This document shows positions 32,163 through 40,325 of a DNA stretch of 48,651 nucleotides, one piece after another; the stretch's first letter is position 1; the number at the start of each line of letters is the position of its first letter. The translations under genes and the position numbers were made by a program. A model generated the notes under the pieces. It saw only the letters and a program-made list of their open reading frames with translations, was not told the DNA's origin and did not search any database. Where the stretch lies: the NCBI GenBank assembly GCA_003021105.1, contig PXRG01000018.1:1-48651 (forward strand), in the 5' to 3' direction. The stretch comes from Halobacteriales archaeon QS_1_68_17. Its GTDB lineage: Archaea > Halobacteriota > Halobacteria > Halobacteriales > Haloarculaceae.

Positions 32163-32260
32163 GTTCGGGGGCGACCTTCGGTTACAGTTCCAGTCGTCCC
32201 GGTTGGCCGTACGGCGGCGCGGGTCTGCTGTTCGGGAGCGACCTTCGGTTACAGTTCCAG
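32163..32260. repeat. 31-bp direct repeat around the end of the pilin-like gene
   Basis: Positions 32163-32193 and 32230-32260 match except for one base. The right copy contains the ancestral stop codon of the frameshifted gene; the left copy lies in its 3' flank, 67 bp away. This suggests a local duplication or recombination at the gene end. Confidence 0.85.
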
Positions 32261-32927
32261 GGCGACCTTTATTTCGACGACCGTCACGTAGACCCGGTCC
32301 GGGGTGACAGTCAGCTCGCAGGCGACCCTGTCGGGGGCCGGAGTCCGGCAGTCGGTGGCGGAGGTCCCCGCTGGCTTCCTCGATCGTGGTTCCCTCGTGG
32401 AGCGTCCGGAGGAGGATCGTCCCGCCACCGACGTTGATCACGCGGGTCGGCGTGGTCCTGATCACCGGAACGACCACTCCGTCAGCGCCGAGCAGGAACG
32501 GCGGTTCTTCGAGGACCACGCTCCCCTGATTTTCCTCCCGGATCACCGCGCCACCGGCGTAGCGGAGCCGGGTGTCGCCGCTCTCCTCGTAGACGATCGG
32601 GTGGACCTCTCGCTCGACGACGAAACTGTTCCCGGTGCTCGTATCGGTTCCGGAGACGTTGAACGTCACCGGATCCCCGACGTAGATGGAGCCGTCGGTG
32701 ACGTCGATCTCGGTGCCCCTGGATGGTGCACCGCGGCGGTGGATGTCCTCGATGTTGTCCACGAGCACGTCGAACGCACGCTCCGCGTTCTGTAGCTGTT
32801 CGGCCTCGCGGGCCTCCCGGAGGCTGTCGAAACCGGCCGTCGAGATGATCCCCACGGTGGCCGCGACGAGCGCGAAGACGAACACGAACCCGAGCAGGTC
32901 GCTGAGCCCCCGGTCGGAATCAGGCAC
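32249..32927 (-). pseudogene. Pilin-like secreted protein, frameshifted near its 3' end
   Basis: Begins MPDSDRGLSDLLGFVFVFALVAATVGIIS, a class III signal-like helix, followed by a beta domain to HEGTTIEEASG. The next codons turn Arg-rich and run to a stop at 32100 (275 aa). Removing one G from the GGGG run at 32366-32369 instead yields TSATDCRTPAPDRVACEL and VYVTVVEIKVALEL with a TAA at 32249 (225 aa), a coherent beta-strand end. So a one-base insertion, real or technical, breaks the gene. It heads the convergent end of the pilin-like cluster. Confidence 0.8.
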
Positions 32928-33393
32928 TTTCGATCACCAGGGCGTCCTCGCCCTCGTCGTAGGTGATCCCCACGTCGCCGCCGTCCAGCCGGGCGGCCGC
33001 GACGTCGGTCTCGTTCGCCAGGGGGACCGTGACCGCGATTTCGCCGTCGGCGCTGTCGGTCGTCACCCGCAGGTAGGCGTCGGACCGGGCGACGACGACG
33101 ACGGTGTAGTCGTTGCCCACGATCCGTTCGGGAAGCCCCTGCGTGGCGGTGACGTTCGCCTCGTCGTCGGAGCCGCTGACGACCCTGTCGACAGCCTGGA
33201 CGTCGCTGGCGATCTGCTGGCCGATGACGGTCATTCCGTCGCGGGTGACGGACTCCCGGCGCTGCTCGACGTAGCCGCCGGCCCCGATGACCAGCCCCGT
33301 GATCAGCATCGTGGCGATCGACAGCCCCAGCGCGTACGAGAGGGTCGACGAGACCGCCCGGTCGTGGTCGTCACCGCCCGCGCGCTCAGTCAT
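32920..33393 (-). CDS. Pilin-like secreted protein (small)
   Basis: A 157-aa protein: a short polar N-terminus (ERAGGDDHDRAVSST), a single hydrophobic helix LSYALGLSIATMLITGLVIGAGGYV, and a beta-rich domain with NVTA and NETD sequons. This is the haloarchaeal minor-pilin plan. ATG 33393 is used; a GTG three codons earlier is possible. It overlaps both neighbours (8 bp each), showing tight operon structure. It may be a minor pilin or initiation subunit; the partner system is unknown. Confidence 0.78.
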   Translation of the reverse strand: MTERAGGDDHDRAVSSTLSYALGLSIATMLITGLVIGAGGYVEQRRESVTRDGMTVIGQQIASDVQAVDRVVSGSDDEANVTATQGLPERIVGNDYTVVVVARSDAYLRVTTDSADGEIAVTVPLANETDVAAARLDGGDVGITYDEGEDALVIESA

Positions 33394-34309
33394 CGCTCTC
33401 ACCCGGCGCGACCCGGATCTGGTCCCTGTAGAACAGTTCCGGCGACTCGTAGGTCAACTCGACCGAGACGTTGTACATCGCGGGTTCGACGAACGGCGAT
33501 CCACCCGTGCTGTTGTAGTCGTCGGTCGGGGACTGCGAGAGGCTCTCGTTGTCGACGATCATCGTGTAGTTCCCCTGGAGATCGCTCCCGTTATCGATCG
33601 TGACTTCGTACGGGTCGCCGACGTTCTCCGCGAAGACCAGCCCCGCACACTCCTCGCCGGCGACGGTTCCCTCGCTGACGTTGATCCAGAACGGGACCGA
33701 GACGCTCGCCGCCCCGGACGGACACTCGTAGGTGTTGCCGGCCCCGTCCCTGATTTCCACGTCCGCACTGGCGTTTGTCCCGGTGACGTTCAGATACCAC
33801 TCCCGGGGGATGCTGTCGTTTGCGACGAACTGGTAGCCGTCGTCGTGGATCGCGCTGACGTTCATCCGGAGCTTCCGGGTGTTCGAGACGTCTTCGACGA
33901 CCGTCCAGTTCCCCTCCGAGGAGTTATTAGTGAAGGTGCGGTTGGCCCGCTGTTCGATGCGGGTGCCGTTCGTGGTGCCCAGCAGGGAGACGTTCGTCGT
34001 CCGGCCCGTGACGGCCGCGTGCCGCGCCGAAAGGTCGCTGAAGTCGGCGACCCCGTTCGAAACGTTCCGCGTGATCGTGGCGTGGCTGGTGTTGTCGTAC
34101 TGGTTGGCGTGTTCGATGGCCGCACCCGTCCCCGCGCGGACCTCGCTCCGGTACTGCAGGGCGCGGTCGCCGTCGGTCGCCTCGGTCCTGCTGGCGAGGT
34201 TCTCCGCGTAGATCGCCGAGTTGAGAATCAACGCGAGCGCGACGAAGACCACTGCCAGCAGGAACCCGCCGACGACCAGAATCTGCCCCCGGTCGTCTAG
34301 ATCCGCCAC
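33386..34309 (-). CDS. Pilin-like secreted glycoprotein
   Basis: A 307-aa protein starting DDRGQILVVGGFLLAVVFVALALILNSAIYAENLASR, a TadE/pilin-like N-terminal helix in which RGQ precedes the hydrophobic run. The rest is beta-rich with more than ten N-glycosylation sequons (NTS, NVS, NRT, NNS, NVT, NES) and a Cys pair in YECPSG and EECAG. It is one of several distinct pilin-like genes with overlapping ends; 13 bp overlap the next gene upstream. Likely an exported, glycosylated subunit. Confidence 0.8.
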   Translation of the reverse strand: MADLDDRGQILVVGGFLLAVVFVALALILNSAIYAENLASRTEATDGDRALQYRSEVRAGTGAAIEHANQYDNTSHATITRNVSNGVADFSDLSARHAAVTGRTTNVSLLGTTNGTRIEQRANRTFTNNSSEGNWTVVEDVSNTRKLRMNVSAIHDDGYQFVANDSIPREWYLNVTGTNASADVEIRDGAGNTYECPSGAASVSVPFWINVSEGTVAGEECAGLVFAENVGDPYEVTIDNGSDLQGNYTMIVDNESLSQSPTDDYNSTGGSPFVEPAMYNVSVELTYESPELFYRDQIRVAPGESDD

Positions 34310-34890
34310 ACGACCACCTCCACCCTGACGACGTTGTAGACGCCGCTGTCGGGCGACGCGTCCACGACGTAGAAATTCGACGTGTCGTTGATCGCCGTCC
34401 CGTTGGGTTCGCCGTTCGCGTCGCGTATCTCCGTCTTGTCCGTCAGGGTGACCGACCGCGACGCCCTGACTGCGTGGTCGCTCGGGACGCCCTGGTTGAC
34501 CATCTGCTGGACGATCCGCTGATCCCCGACGACGTAGATGACCTCGACGTTGTAGGCCAGTCCCTCCTCTCCGAACGCCCGTTCGAGCATTCCCCCGAAC
34601 TCGTTTGGCGGGGCCTTGCTGGTGTAGTACGCCGTCTCGTTGGCCTCGTGGAATTTCCCCGCGGTCCGGTTCCAGAACAGCACCGCCGTTTCGAGCGCCC
34701 CGGAATCCGCCGCGGTTGCCAGGATCCCCTCGGCGCTCGCCTGTTGCTGGTTCTCGATGTGCTGGCTGGACGTACTCGCCGACAGGGGCGTCACTGCCGT
34801 CATCTCCAGGGCGAACAGCACGCTCGTCAAAAGCAAGAGAGCGGCCGCGATTGCCTCCAGCGCGTGTGCCTGGGCCCTGTCTTCGTTCAT
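34297..34890 (-). CDS. Pilin-like secreted protein
   Basis: A 197-aa protein: MNEDRAQAHALEAIAAALLLLTSVLFALEMTAVTPLS forms the pilin-type helix after a charged start, then a coiled segment (TSSQHIENQQQASAEGIL) and a beta domain ending VYNVVRVEVVVWRI. The frame is open to 35625 but the ATG at 34890, 2 nt from the upstream gene, gives the typical signal. The QAHALEA-type opening is common in haloarchaeal pilin-like proteins. Operon neighbour of the other three. Confidence 0.8.
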   Translation of the reverse strand: MNEDRAQAHALEAIAAALLLLTSVLFALEMTAVTPLSASTSSQHIENQQQASAEGILATAADSGALETAVLFWNRTAGKFHEANETAYYTSKAPPNEFGGMLERAFGEEGLAYNVEVIYVVGDQRIVQQMVNQGVPSDHAVRASRSVTLTDKTEIRDANGEPNGTAINDTSNFYVVDASPDSGVYNVVRVEVVVWRI

Positions 34891-34892
34891 CG

Positions 34893-35579
34893 TTACCACA
34901 TCTCGACTCGCAACGTCACGTCCGTCCCGTTCAGTGCGACGATACGGGAGGCCGTCACGGACTGTGCCGACCCTCGGGCGGTGGTGTTGCCGATAGCCAG
35001 CACCGTCTGGTCGGCCGCCCCGGGAGAACAGCCGTCGTCCAGTTCGATCAACTGGTTCGGACTCGGTCCCTCGTCCCAGCAGAGCACGTCTTTCCCGTCG
35101 GACTGGGTCTCGGAGACGTTCGCCCTCACGGAGATGTTCACGTTCTGTCTCGACTGGATGCCGACCCGGTCGGCGAGACTTCCCGGACCGTACCGGCAGG
35201 CCGGGTTGTTCGCGCCCGCGAAAAAGTCCGCCGTACACTCGGTATCGAGGACGTACGGGGTGGCCGGATCGCCGAGCAGCCCCTTTGCGAGCTGGTCCGC
35301 GACGCGGTTGGTAGCGACCGTCTCCTCCTGTGCCGACTCCGTGAACGGCTGGAGCATCCCCGGGACGAACGAGAAGACGGCGATCAGCACGAGCAGAAAA
35401 ATGTTCACCCCGATGGCGAAGTCGATCGTCGATTGTGCCCGCGTTCCCCGCTCTCCCGTCGTCGAACACCCGGATCGTCTTCGCCCGCGCCTCCTCTCGT
35501 CCGGACCACACCGCGCGGTCCCGGACCCACTCGCTCTCCGGTCCCCGTCCGTTCCCTGCCGCCGACGCGGGTCGGTCAC
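34893..35579 (-). CDS. Pilin-like secreted protein with uncertain N-terminus
   Basis: The secure part begins GTRAQSTIDFAIGVNIFLLVLIAVFSFVPGMLQPF, the usual GQ/QSTxDFA pilin-like signal, followed by a beta domain with four Cys (ECTAD, ACRYG, LCWDEG, GCSPG) and NVSV/NVSE sequons. GTG 35579 opens the frame, with GTG 35660 as an alternative, but residues before GTRAQS are Arg-rich and unlike haloarchaeal protein. A more coding-like stretch (GRGPESEWVRDRAVWSG) lies in another frame over 35450-35620, so a frameshift before the signal or a much later start is possible. First gene of the minus-strand pilin-like run. Confidence 0.68.
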   Translation of the reverse strand: MTDPRRRQGTDGDRRASGSGTARCGPDERRRGRRRSGCSTTGERGTRAQSTIDFAIGVNIFLLVLIAVFSFVPGMLQPFTESAQEETVATNRVADQLAKGLLGDPATPYVLDTECTADFFAGANNPACRYGPGSLADRVGIQSRQNVNISVRANVSETQSDGKDVLCWDEGPSPNQLIELDDGCSPGAADQTVLAIGNTTARGSAQSVTASRIVALNGTDVTLRVEMW

Positions 35580-35709
35580 GCTCTGGATGCGGTTTGGGAG
35601 GCCGTGTCTTAGCCGTTGTGGCCAATTATCCGTACTGATACTCGAAACACCGGCCGACACCCGGAGAGTTCGATGGGTTTAAGAAAACCGGTCGGATAGA
35701 TCCGAGTGC

Positions 35710-35781
35710 GGGCTCGTAGATCAGTGGTAGATCACTCCCTTGGCATGGGAGAGGCCCCGGGTTCAAATCCCGGCGAGTCCA
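35710..35781 (+). tRNA. tRNA-Ala (anticodon GGC)
   Basis: A 72-nt cloverleaf: acceptor GGGCTCG with CGAGTCC, D arm GATC/GATC, anticodon stem CTCCC/GGGAG around TTGGCAT (anticodon GGC), T arm CCGGG/CCCGG with TTCAAAT, discriminator A. No intron and no encoded CCA. The DNA from 35782 to 36120 holds a short reversed T-arm-like GGCCGGATTCGAC near 35838 but no gene I can support. Confidence 0.95.
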
Positions 35782-36120
35782 TACCGTTTCTCCGTCGTAA
35801 CAAGGATTCACGACCGCAAGGTACGGGCTCTGATACGGCCGGATTCGACATTTTCGTGCTGAATCTCACTCCCTCGCAGAAGGGAGTTCAACAGGATTGC
35901 AAGCGCCGGCCCCGCTGTCTTGCGGTTCTGTGAGGGAATGGAGTACGATCTGTTCAGGTACCTGGAGAGGAAGCGGTGTCACCTCGTAGTCCGTCAGTCT
36001 TCGCCCAACACATAGATCGGGTAGTGAATCCGACGCCCTCCAAGTCCTCACAGCACTCGCTCGCCATACGCGACTGATGATGATCCCGAGTCAATCCAAA
36101 GAACCGGCTCCCACAAGGGA

Positions 36121-36128
36121 GCTATAAG
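36121..36128 (+). promoter_or_regulatory. TATA box for the HalOD1 gene
   Basis: GCTATAAG is centred 27-28 nt before GTG 36153 but only about 13 nt before ATG 36138, so the GTG is the better start. Confidence 0.55.
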
Positions 36129-36152
36129 TACCGCGCTATGATTGTTCGAGGT

Positions 36153-36497
36153 GTGACTGACCGGACGCCATCATCGGTTTGCGAATGCACGCCTATCGGG
36201 GAAACGAGGTTCAGCGGAGAGTCCGAACGATCGCCGTCCGTGGCTATAATCGAGGCAGTGGCGGCCGCGGAGGGTGTGCCACCGGGGGAGTTGGACCCGC
36301 TGTACGAGACGATCGACCCTGACCTGATGGATCGGCTACTGGCGGACCGGAGCGACCCGTCGACACCGCCGAAACTAATTCGGTTTTCCTTCGCCGGGTG
36401 GAACGTCTTCGTTCGCGGTGATGGTGTCATCCGGGTTTGCGACCCCGACCGTCTCACCGACCCCGCGCCAGCGTTTCAAAAATCAATCGGCAATTGA
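36153..36497 (+). CDS. HalOD1 output domain protein
   Basis: A 114-aa protein (119 aa if ATG 36138 is used). The HalOD1 core is clear: SVAIIEAVAAAEGVPPGELDPLYETIDPDLMDRLLADR, then IRFSFAGWNVFVRGDGVIRV. This haloarchaea-specific domain is found alone or at the end of response regulators and sensor proteins and is taken to be a signalling output module of unknown mechanism. It stands alone here, with no kinase or receiver gene next to it. Confidence 0.85.
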   Translation: MTDRTPSSVCECTPIGETRFSGESERSPSVAIIEAVAAAEGVPPGELDPLYETIDPDLMDRLLADRSDPSTPPKLIRFSFAGWNVFVRGDGVIRVCDPDRLTDPAPAFQKSIGN

Positions 36498-37230
36498 TAC
36501 ACGGAACCAGTTATCGCCTCTGTCACCCTTGGCGGTGCTCGGAATCGTGTTCGGGAATGCCGATTCGATCTATTCGTCGTCCTTGCCCGGGCTGTTGTCC
36601 TATGTTAGCGATGGCACAGGCACATACCGTGTGGCTGACAGGGAGGTCGAATCCCCTCCATTCGAAATTCGACACCCTCGGCCGGAGCACGTCGGCCGTT
36701 ACTCGGCGTCAATCTCGCCGTCCAGATCAGACCGGTCGCACTGCTTTCGCGGTCCCGATTATAATGTCAAAAAGTACATATGTTTCCTGTTTCCAGCGCG
36801 TGGCATCCAGTACTAAAGGTACTGACTGCCCGCTCCCATCCGTCGAGAGGAATTTCTCTTGGTCGCGGACAAAGTACGAAGCGTAAGCGGTGTGAGCGGC
36901 GAAAAAACAGGAAGGAGGGACCCGTTCGATGCCGCCCACCAGGTGTTAGCGACCGGTGGACAAAAGTATAATGGATACTACAGGATTAAGATCAACAATT
37001 CGTCACAAAATAATCCTTCGCACCCTCGAATCCGCGGACTCCGGGTGTGGTCGGCGCGGTCCTCGCTCACGGGGGTTCCGTCCACTGTCCGTGGCGTTCC
37101 CGGGAGGGAAGTTACCGTGAATCGATAAAACTGACGCCGGAAAACGCGGGCGTCGGGCGAGGTCGGGGCGGCGTTCGGTGCAGGCATCGCCGGACACCGA
37201 CCGGCAGACGACCTCTCGCCGTCGCTGGCC
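36498..37230. other. 733-bp stretch without a supportable gene
   Basis: Several short frames occur on both strands, but none has acidic haloarchaeal composition, a recognisable motif or a well-placed promoter. Parts (36760-36790 and 36960-37010) are markedly AT-rich. A minus-strand peptide ending DLDGEIDAE at about 36690-36720 resembles a haloarchaeal protein C-terminus and may be a gene scrap. Nothing further is claimed. Confidence 0.5.
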
Positions 37231-37234
37231 GTCG

Positions 37235-37243
37235 ATATTATAT
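37235..37243 (+). promoter_or_regulatory. TATA box for the coiled-coil membrane protein
   Basis: ATATTATAT is centred 28 nt before the ATG at 37267, consistent with a leaderless mRNA. Confidence 0.6.
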
Positions 37244-37266
37244 GTGATTACGCTGAAATAGTTACC

Positions 37267-37911
37267 ATGAACGATGATAATCAGGACGACTCCGAGCGAT
37301 CGGACGGCGCTCCTCCGGGGTCGGGAGGGGAGGTCGGGAAAGAGGACGAGGAAGAGGGCCTCGAAAAGAGGCGGCGGGCGCTGGACCAGCGCGAGCGGGG
37401 GCTGGACGATCTCGCGGACGAACTCGACGAGCGGGAGGCGGAACTGGAGGAGCGCGACCACGAACTCAGGCAGAAACGGAAGGAACTGGAGGAACGCGAG
37501 GCAGAACTCGACGCGAGGGAAAAGCGGATCAAACAGCGGGAGGAGGAACTCGACGACCGCGAGACGGCCATCGGGGAGCGCGAGCGCGAACTCTCGGAGC
37601 GGGCCGACGAACTCGACCGGAAGGAACAGACGCTCCAGGAGTACGTCAACGACAGCGTGCGCGAGACGGTCAGCGACGCCTTCTCGGAGTCGATGCGGGG
37701 GTACGGCGAATCGGGCCGGTTCGGGACCATCACGAGCCTCGTCCTCGCGCTCGTGGGCGTCACGCTCGTCATCGGGGGCGTGCTGAACGGGTTCGCGGCC
37801 GACATCCCGTCCATCCCGGTCGTTTTCAGGAGCGACACGGCGAACCTCGCCGTGACCGTCCTCCTCCTTTTCAGTGGCCTCGCGGCCAATCTGGCGGCCG
37901 TGGCGGACTGA
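37267..37911 (+). CDS. Coiled-coil protein with two C-terminal membrane helices
   Basis: A 214-aa protein of unknown family. Residues about 30-125 are a long coiled coil built from seven-residue units of the form ELDEREAELEER/ELEEREAELDAR. After EYVNDSVRETVSDAF come two membrane helices (about 155-175 and 190-213) separated by ADIPSIPVVFRSD. The N-terminal 25 residues are acidic and disordered. It could be a membrane-tethered spacer or scaffold; nothing nearby indicates a partner. The AT-rich promoter gives a firm start. Confidence 0.8.
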   Translation: MNDDNQDDSERSDGAPPGSGGEVGKEDEEEGLEKRRRALDQRERGLDDLADELDEREAELEERDHELRQKRKELEEREAELDAREKRIKQREEELDDRETAIGERERELSERADELDRKEQTLQEYVNDSVRETVSDAFSESMRGYGESGRFGTITSLVLALVGVTLVIGGVLNGFAADIPSIPVVFRSDTANLAVTVLLLFSGLAANLAAVAD

Positions 37912-37983
37912 CGCTACCCGCGATTCCGAAGAGACCGGAGAGAGGGAGGTGCCGCCTCATCGAAATCCCGCGCCCATTCGCGG

Positions 37984-38132
37984 CTCGCGGTTTGTTCCCG
38001 GCAAAATGCGGTCGGGGATTTGAACCACGTCGTCGGCTCGCAACTGCTCGCCGCCGCCTCGTTCAAATCGCGCGTCCATCTGCTGCTCGCGGTTTGTTCG
38101 CAGCAAGATGCTCGGTCGGGGATTTGAACCCC
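37984..38132. repeat. Partial duplication of the tRNA-Glu 3' end and flank
   Basis: Positions 37984-38028 and 38086-38132 share CTCGCGGTTTGTTC, CAA(A/G)ATGC and GGTCGGGGATTTGAACC, i.e. the minus-strand 3' half of tRNA-Glu with its flank. The outer copy is not part of a complete tRNA. This is the scar expected from an integrative element that used tRNA-Glu as target. Confidence 0.7.
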
Positions 38133-38183
38133 GGTCATCGGCTCGAAAGGCCGAAATGATTGGCCGGACTACACCAACCGAGC
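38109..38183 (-). tRNA. tRNA-Glu (anticodon TTC)
   Basis: Minus-strand cloverleaf, 75 nt: acceptor GCTCGGT/ACCGAGC, D arm TGGTGTAGTCCGGCCAA, anticodon stem TCGGC/GCCGA around CTTTCGA (anticodon TTC), T arm CGGGG/CCCCG with TTCAAAT, discriminator A. No CCA is encoded. Confidence 0.95.
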
Positions 38184-38244
38184 CATCCCGCGTTTTCGAA
38201 TCGGCGGCAAAATCCCAAAAACGTTCCGTTCCGGGGCGGCCGTG

Positions 38245-40206
38245 CTACTGTCCCTCGAACTCCGGTTCCTCGTCGTTCATGAACGCGGAGACGCCCTCCA
38301 TGAGGTCGTCCGTGGTCAGCAACTGCCCGAAGGCCTGGGCCTCGACTTCGAGGCCCGCGTCAACGTCCTGGCGGCCGACGTGCATCGCGCGTTTGGTCTT
38401 CGCCTGGGCGATCGGCGGTCCGGCAGCGAGGTCCGCGGCCAGTTCCGCGGCGCGTTCCTCGAACGCCTCGGGGTCGACGACTTCGTTGACGAACCCGTAG
38501 TCGGCCATCGTCTCGGCCTCGTACTGGTCGGCGGTGAAGATGATCTCCTTGGCGCGGCCGAGCCCGACGATGTGCTGGAGCCGGGTCGTTCCGCCCCACC
38601 CCGGCATCAGGCCGAGGTTGTGCTCGGTCTGGCCGAACGTCGAGCGGTCGGTGGCGACCCGCAGGTCGGCGCAGGTCGCCAGCTCCATCCCGCCGCCCAG
38701 ACAGTAGCCGTCGATGCCCGCGACCACCGGGGTGTCGCAGGATTCGAGTTTGCCGAAGGTCTCCTGGCCCTTCCGGGAGACCGCGGTCGCCTCGTGGGCA
38801 CTGCCGGACGTGACGGCGGTGACGTCCGCGCCGGCGGAGAAGGCGCGGTCGCCAGCGCCGGTCAGCAGGATCGCCCGCACGTCGTCGTCGGCTTCGAGGC
38901 GGTCGACGGCCGCCGAGAGTTCGTCGAGCAGTTCCGGGCTGACGGAGTTCATCCGGTGGGGCCGGTCGAGCGTCACGTGGGCGACCATGTCCTCGGTCAC
39001 GTCGACCTGTAGCGTTTCGAGGTCGTAGCCGCCGTCGTCACCAGACTCGTAGAACCCGCCGGCTTCCGCGCGTTCCCGGAGGGTATCGCTGACCTCGTAC
39101 CGGGCCGCGCCGGTCTCATCGTGGCGCTCTTCTAACGTCTCGACCAGCGCGTCGAGGCCGGCGCTGTCGGCCAGCTTGGCCGGACCGTCCGGGAAGCCCG
39201 CCCCGAGTTGCATCGCCCGGTCGATGTCGCCCGGCGGGGCCACGTCGCCGCCCACGAGTTTCGCAACCTCGTTCGCCATCAGGGCCGCGAGCGTCCGCTC
39301 TACGTCCTCGCGGCCGGCGTCGGACGGGATCTCGACGCCGCCGTCGTCGTAGTCGTAGAAGCCCTGCCCGGCCTTCTTTCCGAGTTCGTCTGCCTCGACC
39401 TTCCGTTCGAGGAGCGGACAGGGTTCGTACGCGTCGCCGAGCGTCTCGTGCATGTAATCGAGCACGTCGAGACTCACGTCCAGCCCGACCTGATCGGAGA
39501 GTTCGAACGCCCCCATCGGGAGGCCCATGTCGAACGTGGTCGTGCTGTCGACCTCCGCGACGGTCGCCTCGTCGGTCTCGACGAGCCAGGCCGCCTCGTT
39601 CAGCATCGGAACGAGCACCCGGTTGACGATGAAGCCGGGGCTGTCCTTCCTGACCCTGACGGGGGTCTTGCCGAAGTCCTCGGCCAGCGCCTCGATCAGA
39701 TCGAGCGTGTCGTCGGCGGTGTGGGCCCCCGAGATGACCTCGACCAGATCCATCCGGACGGGGGGGTTGAAAAAGTGCATCCCGCAGAACTGCTCCGGGC
39801 GGCTCGTCACCTCCGAGAGTTCCGTGATAGAGAGGCTGGAGGTGTTCGTGGCGAAGACGGCCTCCGGCGGCGCGTACTCGTCGACCTCCCCGTAGACGTC
39901 CTTCTTGATCTCCATCTTCTCGGGGACGGCCTCGATGACCACCTGCGCGTCGGCGACCGCCGCCTCGACGTCGACGAGCGGCGTCACCCGGTCGAGCGCG
40001 GCCGAGGCCTCCTCGTCGGTGAGGCGGTCCTTCTCGGCCAGTTTGTTGAGGCTCCACTCGATGTTGTCGTAGCCGTCCTGGACGAACTCCTCTTTGATGT
40101 CCCGCATGTGGACCTCGTAGCCCGCCAGCGCGGCGACCTCGGCGATGCCGTGGCCCATGTTGCCCGCGCCGAGCACCGCGACGGTGTCGATGTCCTCTAG
40201 TTTCAT
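38245..40206 (-). CDS. 3-hydroxyacyl-CoA dehydrogenase/enoyl-CoA hydratase fusion
   Basis: A 653-aa two-domain beta-oxidation enzyme. The N-terminal HCDH part has the NAD site VAVLGAGNMGHGIAEVAA (about 9-26), catalytic-region HFFNPPVRMDLVEV and SPGFIVNRVLVPMLNEA. A second HCDH C-domain follows to about 385. The C-terminal crotonase domain (about 395-653) has DRPHRMNSVSPELL, GAGDRAFSAGADV and GGGMELATCADLRV for the oxyanion hole. Domain order (HCDH then ECH) is reversed relative to bacterial FadB and common in haloarchaea. It is divergent from an acyl-CoA dehydrogenase. Confidence 0.95.
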   Translation of the reverse strand: MKLEDIDTVAVLGAGNMGHGIAEVAALAGYEVHMRDIKEEFVQDGYDNIEWSLNKLAEKDRLTDEEASAALDRVTPLVDVEAAVADAQVVIEAVPEKMEIKKDVYGEVDEYAPPEAVFATNTSSLSITELSEVTSRPEQFCGMHFFNPPVRMDLVEVISGAHTADDTLDLIEALAEDFGKTPVRVRKDSPGFIVNRVLVPMLNEAAWLVETDEATVAEVDSTTTFDMGLPMGAFELSDQVGLDVSLDVLDYMHETLGDAYEPCPLLERKVEADELGKKAGQGFYDYDDGGVEIPSDAGREDVERTLAALMANEVAKLVGGDVAPPGDIDRAMQLGAGFPDGPAKLADSAGLDALVETLEERHDETGAARYEVSDTLRERAEAGGFYESGDDGGYDLETLQVDVTEDMVAHVTLDRPHRMNSVSPELLDELSAAVDRLEADDDVRAILLTGAGDRAFSAGADVTAVTSGSAHEATAVSRKGQETFGKLESCDTPVVAGIDGYCLGGGMELATCADLRVATDRSTFGQTEHNLGLMPGWGGTTRLQHIVGLGRAKEIIFTADQYEAETMADYGFVNEVVDPEAFEERAAELAADLAAGPPIAQAKTKRAMHVGRQDVDAGLEVEAQAFGQLLTTDDLMEGVSAFMNDEEPEFEGQ

Positions 40207-40294
40207 AGTCGACTAGTGGCACCGCCCGCCCGGCTTTCAACGTTATCGTTTGCCCCGCCGCCAACTGTCCGGGAGTTGTTCCGAGATTACGAAC

Positions 40295-40302
40295 CGTTAT
40301 AC
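40295..40302 (+). promoter_or_regulatory. TATA box for acyl-CoA dehydrogenase
   Basis: CGTTATAC is centred 27 nt before ATG 40326 and supports that start rather than the ATG at 40311. Confidence 0.6.
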
Positions 40303-40325
40303 CCCCCAGTGTGTCAACTGCGGGC

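Noticed and set aside
32100-32248. Extended Arg-rich C-terminus of the pilin-like protein
   Set aside because: Composition is unlike a secreted haloarchaeal protein, while a one-base correction gives a typical beta-strand end at 32249.
34893-35625. Separate gene for the coding-like frame GRGPESEWVRDRAVWSG
   Set aside because: It lacks a good start and its continuation merges into an antisense-like frame; more likely a displaced N-terminal part of the neighbouring pilin-like gene.
35879-36060. Short peptides on either strand after tRNA-Ala
   Set aside because: No motif, poor composition and no well-spaced TATA box.
36437-36886. 149-aa plus-strand protein after HalOD1
   Set aside because: Basic, Cys/Arg-rich composition unlike haloarchaeal proteins, no promoter and no motif.
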